Assembly: GCA_027068385.1 (NCBI GenBank)
Contig: JAMOTR010000012.1
Location: 1-10,783, forward strand
Direction: 5' to 3'
Origin: Candidatus Heimdallarchaeota archaeon
GTDB lineage: Archaea; Asgardarchaeota; Njordarchaeia; Njordarchaeales; JAMOTR01
Length of the DNA: 10,783 nucleotides
Position 1 is the first letter of the stretch. The number at the start of each line of letters is the position of its first letter. The notes under the pieces are model-generated. The model did no database searches, had not been told where the DNA came from, and saw nothing but the letters and a program-made list of their open reading frames with translations. The translations under genes and the position numbers were made by a program. Below are positions 6,605 to 10,783 of the stretch, piece by piece.

Positions 6605-7541
6605 AGCCGGAAGGCCTCCGGGCTTTTATGATTGAAACCCTCGGTTTCGATACGATCTCCTCGTCTAGATATACTATTTCCCCTCCGACGATCGTAGCGT
6701 ACGTCCTGAACAACATTTTCATCCCATGAGATTCCCGCGTCTCCCTAGTTAGCGCCACGAGGTTTGCCCTGGAGCCCGGAGAGATCCCCGAATGAAATCC
6801 TAATAGCCTTAACGACGTGGTTAAGCGATCGAAGAACCTCCGGGACGTAAGGCCCTTAAGTATTAGCGTGAAGATCAGCGGCGCCGATACGTTCTTATAA
6901 CGGCCGAACGTTATAGCGTACCCTCTGTGCCGCCTTCTAAATATACCCCTCACGCGTTCCATAGACGAAGGCCTCCCGGATATCGCGTCCTCTATCGAAA
7001 GGACTAGACACGCCCTCTTACCGAAGAACCTCCTAGGCCTTACTAAGAACGGCTTATGATGGTACCTCAGGGCGATCTCTATTAGTTCGCGTTCTCCCTT
7101 TAGGGATCCTCTTATAGCGACGTATGAAGGTCCGTATGCGTACCGTAGTTTTCTCGCGCTTTCCTCGCTCTCTATTATATAACCGAACACCTCCCATGGG
7201 GCTAAGAACGGATCAGAAGACCGAAAGCCTAAGTCTATTAAAGAGCGACTGAGTATCTCCCTCGAAATCTTTAAGAACTCGTCCCTCGTCCCCGGTACGT
7301 ATATTAGTGCGTTCGTGATTCCGGACTTCGGAAGTTCCTCCAGATCGTAAGTTTCCTCGATCTCTACGAAGGGATCGAACATCCCTGGTATCAAGATCTT
7401 ATTGTCGAGCCTTAGCTCCTCATCAAAAGGGCCCGTATACCTACGGGTAACCCCCACGATCTTATCGTCCTCGATCACCACGTCCGATCTATAGAAGACC
7501 CCTTTGTCCAAGAGTTTCGCTCCGCGTAGTACAAGCCTCAT
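6597..7541 (-). CDS. Dihydroorotase-like amidohydrolase lacking metal-binding residues
   Basis: 314 residues with the layout of a cyclic amidohydrolase: an N-terminal beta-sandwich half (MRLVLRGAKLLD, then DVVIEDDKIVGV), the barrel entry KILIPGMFDPFVEI (48-61), a barrel of mostly hydrophobic strands, and a C-terminal GFHSGISPGSRANLVAL segment that matches the closing 'G-x-I-x-x-G-x-x-A-D-L' part of dihydroorotases and allantoinases. In active enzymes the barrel entry reads DPHVH, giving two zinc-binding histidines; here it is DPFVE (Phe58, Glu60). I also see no metal-binding histidines or the active-site aspartate later. It is about 100 residues shorter than a full dihydroorotase (about 420). 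It is thus probably a non-catalytic homologue, perhaps structural, as inactive dihydroorotases are in some aspartate transcarbamoylase complexes. No pyrB is in view. It sits between tRNA-Asp and the DUF424 gene. Confidence 0.8.
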   Translation of the reverse strand: MRLVLRGAKLLDKGVFYRSDVVIEDDKIVGVTRRYTGPFDEELRLDNKILIPGMFDPFVEIEETYDLEELPKSGITNALIYVPGTRDEFLKISREILSRSLIDLGFRSSDPFLAPWEVFGYIIESEESARKLRYAYGPSYVAIRGSLKGERELIEIALRYHHKPFLVRPRRFFGKRACLVLSIEDAISGRPSSMERVRGIFRRRHRGYAITFGRYKNVSAPLIFTLILKGLTSRRFFDRLTTSLRLLGFHSGISPGSRANLVALTRETRESHGMKMLFRTYATIVGGEIVYLDEEIVSKPRVSIIKARRPSGYA

Positions 7542-7569
7542 GTTTAATTATATGAGAGAAGTTTTTGGG

Positions 7570-7645
7570 TGGCGCCCCGGCCGGGATTTGAACCCGGGTC
7601 TCGGGGGTGACAGCCCCGCGTGCTACCTGGCTACACCACCGGGGC
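7570..7645 (-). tRNA. tRNA-Asp (anticodon GTC)
   Basis: On the minus strand, acceptor stem GCCCCGG (7645-7639) pairs with CCGGGGC (7580-7574). The anticodon stem CGGGG/CCCCG encloses the loop CTGTCAC with anticodon GTC. The T arm is CCGGG-TTCAAAT-CCCGG. The discriminator base is G (7573), the identity base expected for Asp, and CCA is encoded at 7572-7570. There is no intron. Only 28 bases separate the 3' end from the start of the dihydroorotase-like gene, with no T tract between on this strand, so read-through into that gene is possible. Confidence 0.97.
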
Positions 7646-7670
7646 TCGCCTACAAACATTCGTTCTTTCG

Positions 7671-7681
7671 AGAATAAAAAT
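7671..7681 (-). promoter_or_regulatory. Possible TATA-like box for tRNA-Asp
   Basis: Minus-strand ATTTTTATTCT is centred about 31 bases before the mature tRNA 5' end. The distance is slightly long, which would fit a short 5' leader removed by RNase P. Confidence 0.3.
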
Positions 7682-7694
7682 TCTTCTAAAGCTC

Positions 7695-8543
7695 TTAGAG
7701 CTCCTCGGGATGAGATATTAGCGCGGTAAGCGCGAGATAATACTTAGCGCGATCCGTATTAGGGAAGAACTTCCGCGTCTTCGATACATATATAGCCTCT
7801 ATCGCCGAATAAGCGGCTAACGGTACTCCATAACCCGCCTTATATAGTACCCTAGCGCGCTTTACGTGAGCCTCCATGTTCTTTAGGCCGTATAAGAAGG
7901 CGAGACGATGCCGTATCCGGGTCCTTAGAGGAAGTATTTCTAGGGTCCTCTCGAGTACCTTAAGTTCGCTTTCTTTGTCCCCCTTATAGCGGTAAAAGAA
8001 CGCTAGTAGCTCGCCTAAGACATAAGCGGCCGGGTGGTTTATGTTAAAGACCACCTTATCGAGCATATCTATCGCGAAGTCTACCCTGCCCAACCGGAAG
8101 GAGGCCCGCGCGGCCCGATAGATGTATACGAGCCTCTTTACTCCCCTAGCCGTCTTGTATAACCTTATAAATTGGTTCATACCGGTCATTAACCGGGTCT
8201 TAGGGTCAAAATTCCGGACTTCTCTTACCACATTATACGCGGTCTCCCGATCTATGCTCTTACCCCTAAACTCCTCCGATTCGATCACGGTGATGAGGTC
8301 GGTTACCGCGCGGTATATCTTGCTATAAGCCCCCATCACCTTATTATCGAACTTCAAGGCGTTGTTCTCCCTCTCCCGCTCGTACATCCCGCGAATGTAA
8401 TGAGATTCTTCGAGGATAGCTAGTACCTTGTTAAACTTATTAGGATCTTTAGAATACTCCGCGGCTAATTCGATTACCCTTTCGTCCGCCTTAAGAGCCT
8501 CCTCCGGATTATCAAATGGCCTAAACGCTATCTCTAGGGACAT
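7695..8543 (-). CDS. TPR-like helical repeat protein, unrecognised
   Basis: 282 residues, almost wholly helical and charged, with no signal peptide or membrane segment. From about residue 137 onward, helix pairs of TPR type can be seen. The clearest are AARASFRLGRVDFAIDMLDK (144-163) and a pair around 173-204, LGELLAFFYRYKGDKESELK and VLERTLEILP, with the small-large-Gly-x-x-x-x-A spacing typical of tetratricopeptide repeats. The N-terminal 120 residues are also helical but show no clear repeat. Such proteins usually act as protein-binding scaffolds; no partner can be read from the sequence. It is transcribed away from the GlmU-like gene across a 69-base gap that holds a TATA-like box for each direction. 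The gap to tRNA-Asp downstream is 49 bases. The gene is real; the function is unknown. Confidence 0.82.
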   Translation of the reverse strand: MSLEIAFRPFDNPEEALKADERVIELAAEYSKDPNKFNKVLAILEESHYIRGMYERERENNALKFDNKVMGAYSKIYRAVTDLITVIESEEFRGKSIDRETAYNVVREVRNFDPKTRLMTGMNQFIRLYKTARGVKRLVYIYRAARASFRLGRVDFAIDMLDKVVFNINHPAAYVLGELLAFFYRYKGDKESELKVLERTLEILPLRTRIRHRLAFLYGLKNMEAHVKRARVLYKAGYGVPLAAYSAIEAIYVSKTRKFFPNTDRAKYYLALTALISHPEEL

Positions 8544-8563
8544 GTCCTTCTTTCGTCCATGAA

Positions 8564-8574
8564 GTTATTATTTT
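8564..8574 (-). promoter_or_regulatory. TATA-like box for the TPR-like gene
   Basis: Minus-strand AAAATAATAAC is centred about 26 bases before the ATG at 8543, the spacing expected for a leaderless archaeal transcript. Confidence 0.45.
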
Positions 8575-8581
8575 GAGCGTG

Positions 8582-8600
8582 AGGTATAACTCGTATACCT
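8582..8600. promoter_or_regulatory. Inverted repeat over the GlmU-like gene's TATA box (possible operator)
   Basis: AGGTATA-ACTCG-TATACCT is a perfect 7-base inverted repeat with a 5-base spacer. The left arm carries the TATA-like element TATAAC (8585-8590), centred about 26 bases before the GTG start at 8613. A dimeric regulator bound here would block TBP/TFB. The symmetry is seen directly; the regulatory role is inferred. Confidence 0.4.
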
Positions 8601-8612
8601 TCCTTCTATAAT

Positions 8613-9890
8613 GTGCAGGATGTAGCCGCTGTGTTGATGGCCTCCGGATACTCGACGAGGTTTCGGCCCCTCAATCGGAGACACAAGTCGTTAATCGAGA
8701 TCGGTGGAAAATCCCTCCTAAGGCGGACGATAGAGGGTCTTTATAACTTAGGCGTTAGGAAGATCGTCGTAGTATACAGGGAAGGACAACGCGACATCGT
8801 GGACGCATGCGTAAAGGACATCAAGGTCACGCTCGTGGAGCATAAGAAGGAGCTCATTAGGGGGAGCCGGAGCGTACTTAAGGTGGCGTACGACGAGGTT
8901 AAGGGATACGATAAGGTACTCATGCTAGCCCCCTATCATCTAGGAGTTTCCGAGCTCTTATCGAGTCTATTATCGAACCTAAAGGATAGCCCGGTAGCCT
9001 TAGTAGTCGCCCCAAAGAAAGGATCACAACAGTACGGAAACGCACTTATAGAGGGCGATCGCGTAGTCCGCGTACTAGAGAAGAAGAGCGTATCCTTCGG
9101 TCATAAGATATCGGCTATTTACGCGTTTAGGAGTGAATTCGTGGACCTCGTCGTGAACGAGGGAGAGGCCTTGTACGATCGGGTAGGAGAGGCTGTGTTA
9201 GAGTTTCTCCTCGACGATCTGGCGAGGCGTAGAGGAATACCTTATATCGTAGCTGAGCTCCCCAGCTTAAAGTATCCGCGGCACGTCCTCGATCGGTTAC
9301 AGTTCCTTAAGGAGAGGCGGATGTCGTATTACTCTAGGGTCGAAGGATTTGAGAGAAGGAACGGATCGCTGATATCCACGGAAGCCGAGATATCACACGG
9401 AGCGTACATAGAGAACTCTATCGTGATGCCTGGGGCTAAGATATACGAATACGCGGTGATAAAGGGCTCGTTCATAGGTCCGGGAACGATCGTGGGCAAC
9501 CACTCCGTAGTACGCGATAGCTCCATAGGTGAGTCCTCTATCGTAGGGGCTCATATGGAGGTGGCGCGTAGCGTGATAGAGAACGACGTTCACACTCATT
9601 CCGGCTTCATAGGAGACTCCGTAATAGATTACGGATGTCGCATAGGAGCCGGAACAGTAACGGCAAACGTGAGGCTAGATAGGGGGGAGATCGTGGTGAG
9701 GGGCTGTAATAGAAGCATAAATACGAAGCGTACCCGCTTGGGAGTCATCCTAGGTCGCGACGTTCGCGTCGGAATAAACGTCTCGTTCATGCCCGGCACG
9801 ATCGTCGGATCCTCCTCGATAATATATCCGGGGAGCATAGTGAAGGGATGTTATCCCGAAGGGAGCGTCGTCCGTCGAATTTTATCCTAG
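8613..9890 (+). CDS. GlmU-like sugar-1-phosphate nucleotidyltransferase/acetyltransferase homologue
   Basis: 425 residues, starting at GTG 8613, which is supported by a TATA-like element about 26 bases upstream; the first residues lead directly into the domain. Residues 1-235 are a nucleotidyltransferase fold: ASGYSTRFRPL (10-20) with Lys25, corresponding to the AAG-x-GTR-x-x-PLT...PKPL signature. Residues 255-425 are a left-handed beta-helix acyltransferase with IGAGTVTAN (344-352), the LGVILG segment and a GINVSFMPGTIVG finish, closest to Sulfolobus ST0452-type enzymes that acetylate glucosamine-1-phosphate and attach UTP. His329, before GFIGDS, sits where that family keeps its catalytic His. 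Oddities are in the N-terminal half. The metal-binding Asp of the usual GD motif is missing (LAPYHL, 105-110), the NAGIY motif is ISAIY, and the later Trp/Asp site is absent. So acetyltransferase activity is plausible, while nucleotidyl transfer is doubtful. Confidence 0.85.
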   Translation: MQDVAAVLMASGYSTRFRPLNRRHKSLIEIGGKSLLRRTIEGLYNLGVRKIVVVYREGQRDIVDACVKDIKVTLVEHKKELIRGSRSVLKVAYDEVKGYDKVLMLAPYHLGVSELLSSLLSNLKDSPVALVVAPKKGSQQYGNALIEGDRVVRVLEKKSVSFGHKISAIYAFRSEFVDLVVNEGEALYDRVGEAVLEFLLDDLARRRGIPYIVAELPSLKYPRHVLDRLQFLKERRMSYYSRVEGFERRNGSLISTEAEISHGAYIENSIVMPGAKIYEYAVIKGSFIGPGTIVGNHSVVRDSSIGESSIVGAHMEVARSVIENDVHTHSGFIGDSVIDYGCRIGAGTVTANVRLDRGEIVVRGCNRSINTKRTRLGVILGRDVRVGINVSFMPGTIVGSSSIIYPGSIVKGCYPEGSVVRRILS

Positions 9891-9916
9891 AAATACTCTC
9901 GTTTTAGTACGCCATA

Positions 9917-9924
9917 CTTTAATC
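9917..9924 (+). promoter_or_regulatory. TATA-like box for acdB
   Basis: CTTTAATC is centred about 25 bases before the ATG at 9945, fitting a leaderless transcript. A 10-base palindrome AACGATCGTT (9931-9940) lies between this box and the start codon. Confidence 0.4.
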
Positions 9925-9944
9925 GACTCGAACGATCGTTTCTT

Positions 9945-10649
9945 ATGCCTACCGTTCTAACCGAGGTCGAAGCTAAGGAGCTAGCTAAGAAGTATGGTAT
10001 ACCCGTACCTCGCGGTGGGTTAGCTAAGAACGTGGATGAGGCCTTAAAGATCGCGGAGGAGATAGGATATCCGGTAGTACTAAAGATAGTATCTCCCGAT
10101 ATCCTACACAAGACCGACGTCGGAGGCGTGAAGGTCGGAATAAGCTCTCCTGAGGAGCTCAAGAAGGCCTTCGAAGAGATCATGGAGAACGTGAAGAAAA
10201 ACAAGCCGGACGCGAAGATCGTGGGTATACTCGTGGAGGAAATGATACCCGGAGGATATGAGGTGATTATAGGCGGAAAGTACGACGAGACGTTCAAGCA
10301 CGTGATCATGTTCGGAGGCGTAGGAGGAATATTCGTGGAACTATTTAAGGACGTATCCTTCCGTCTAGCCCCGATCGATGAAAAAGAGGCCGAGAGGATG
10401 ATGAAGGAGACCATAGGTTATAAGGTACTTAAGGGCTTCCGCGGCATCAAAGGAGATATCGAGGCGCTGAAGAAGATGATCGCGAACGTGAGCGAGATGC
10501 TCGTAAAGGAGGATATACTAGAGCTCGACCTAAACCCCGTAAAGGTGTTCCCCGACCGCGTGGTGGCTCTCGACGTGAAGATCATTAAGAGGCGATTTTT
10601 TAACGAGTCGTACTCGGCTAATCTCGAAGAGAGTAAAGTTCCTTATTAA
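9945..10649 (+). CDS. acdB: ADP-forming acyl-CoA synthetase, beta subunit (ATP-grasp)
   Basis: 234 residues, the usual size for the separate beta subunit of archaeal ADP-forming acetyl/acyl-CoA synthetase. This enzyme makes ATP from ADP, phosphate and acyl-CoA, the main substrate-level phosphorylation step of peptide- and sugar-fermenting archaea. The ATP-grasp domain begins TEVEAKELAKKYGIPVP, then GYPVVLKIVSPDILHK, DVGGVKVG, and GGIFVELFKDVSFRLAP. His55 aligns with the transiently phosphorylated beta-subunit His71 of the Pyrococcus enzyme. ELDLNPV (about 198-204) closes the active site. The N-terminus is some 16 residues shorter than in Pyrococcus, but the TATA box spacing supports this start. 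The last 20 or so residues after ALDVKII exceed the usual end. The alpha subunit, which binds CoA, is not in this window, so the complex must be encoded elsewhere. Acyl preference cannot be read. Confidence 0.93.
   Translation: MPTVLTEVEAKELAKKYGIPVPRGGLAKNVDEALKIAEEIGYPVVLKIVSPDILHKTDVGGVKVGISSPEELKKAFEEIMENVKKNKPDAKIVGILVEEMIPGGYEVIIGGKYDETFKHVIMFGGVGGIFVELFKDVSFRLAPIDEKEAERMMKETIGYKVLKGFRGIKGDIEALKKMIANVSEMLVKEDILELDLNPVKVFPDRVVALDVKIIKRRFFNESYSANLEESKVPY
10596..10601 (+). terminator. T6 tract within acdB 3' end, possible terminator
   Basis: Six T residues encode Phe-Phe just past the point where the ATP-grasp domain normally ends. T tracts of this length can stop archaeal RNA polymerase, which would place termination before the stop codon at 10647. 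Alternatively it is just coding sequence. Confidence 0.2.
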
Positions 10650-10736
10650 AAAGAAGATTCACCGTAGAAACGGAACGAAGTCTTGTGAAAAATAGTCGAA
10701 GTGTACCATAAGGAGTATTCCGAACAAGAAAAGAAA

Positions 10737-10746
10737 CCTTATATAG
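10737..10746 (+). promoter_or_regulatory. Strong TATA box before the right edge
   Basis: CCTTATATAG, preceded by the purine-rich AAGAAA (BRE-like), is the best TATA match in the window. Transcription should start near 10767-10771, right at GATCGGGGCAGGGGCCG, a sudden GC-rich stretch reminiscent of the 5' end of a stable RNA (tRNA, SRP RNA or similar). The gene itself lies beyond the window. The 134 bases after acdB (10650-10783) hold no ORF that I can support. Confidence 0.45.
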
Positions 10747-10783
10747 GAGCGCGCTTAGATCTCTCAGATCGGGGCAGGGGCCG

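Noticed and set aside
9887..10414. Minus-strand ORF of 175 residues antisense to acdB
   Set aside because: It is Ser/Ile/Pro-rich low-complexity translation caused by acdB codon bias; acdB is unmistakable on the plus strand.
10659..10709. 16-codon minus-strand ORF (MVHFDYFSQDFVPFLR) about 33 bases downstream of the symmetric TATATA element
   Set aside because: It is too short to support without conservation; the TATA element is better explained by the plus-strand RNA start.
1..10783. CRISPR arrays, insertion sequences, integrase attachment repeats
   Set aside because: I see no regularly spaced repeats, no transposase- or recombinase-like ORF, and no tRNA 3'-end duplication next to either tRNA.
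1..10783. Stop-codon reassignment as the cause of the long gene tails
   Set aside because: TAA, TAG and TGA are all used as ends of recognisable genes here (for example TAA thiDN, TAG GlmU-like, TGA atpC), so none appears recoded.

Overview
The window reads as archaeal DNA, probably from a thermophile in or near the Thermoproteota/Korarchaeota side of the tree; I cannot place it more precisely. The reasons are a fused ThiD-ThiN thiamine enzyme, an A-type ATPase subunit C, a DUF424-family protein, an ADP-forming acyl-CoA synthetase beta subunit, a Sulfolobus-type GlmU-like sugar-1-phosphate enzyme, two intronless tRNAs with very GC-rich stems and encoded CCA, and TATA-like boxes about 25 bases upstream of start codons that have no clear Shine-Dalgarno site (leaderless transcripts). 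Codon choice is characteristic: CTA, TTA, ATA and GTA are common and CTG is rare.

Layout. At the left edge is the C-terminal part of a major-facilitator-like transporter (plus), followed by tRNA-Gly(CCC). Then come three plus-strand genes: a four-cysteine putative metal-binding protein, a NOP2/Sun-type RNA m5C methyltransferase, and a conserved-looking protein I do not recognise. The last of these runs tail-to-tail into thiDN (minus). Divergent from thiDN is a second plus-strand run: an ATPase subunit C, a ureohydrolase of the agmatinase/arginase family, and a small one-helix membrane protein. This run collides tail-to-tail with a minus-strand group: a DUF424 protein, a metal-site-less dihydroorotase-like protein just upstream of it, and tRNA-Asp(GTC), with a TPR-like helical protein further upstream. 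The right-hand plus-strand part holds a GlmU-like two-domain protein and acdB. A strong TATA box close to the right edge probably drives an RNA gene that starts at or beyond the window end.

The genes span thiamine synthesis, RNA modification, nitrogen or polyamine metabolism, energy conservation and sugar-nucleotide metabolism, so they do not form one pathway. I see no mobile element, CRISPR array or defence island. Two traits stand out. First, the genome is very tightly packed: several ORFs run well past the end of their recognisable domain into the next gene, by 11, about 100, 95, 134 and 217 bases, including two convergent antisense overlaps. Second, three enzyme-family proteins appear to have lost key active-site residues while keeping intact frames: the dihydroorotase-like protein (no HxH), the nucleotidyltransferase half of the GlmU-like protein (no GD aspartate), and the ThiD half of ThiDN (GTGT in place of GTGC). 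These are the most interesting leads.
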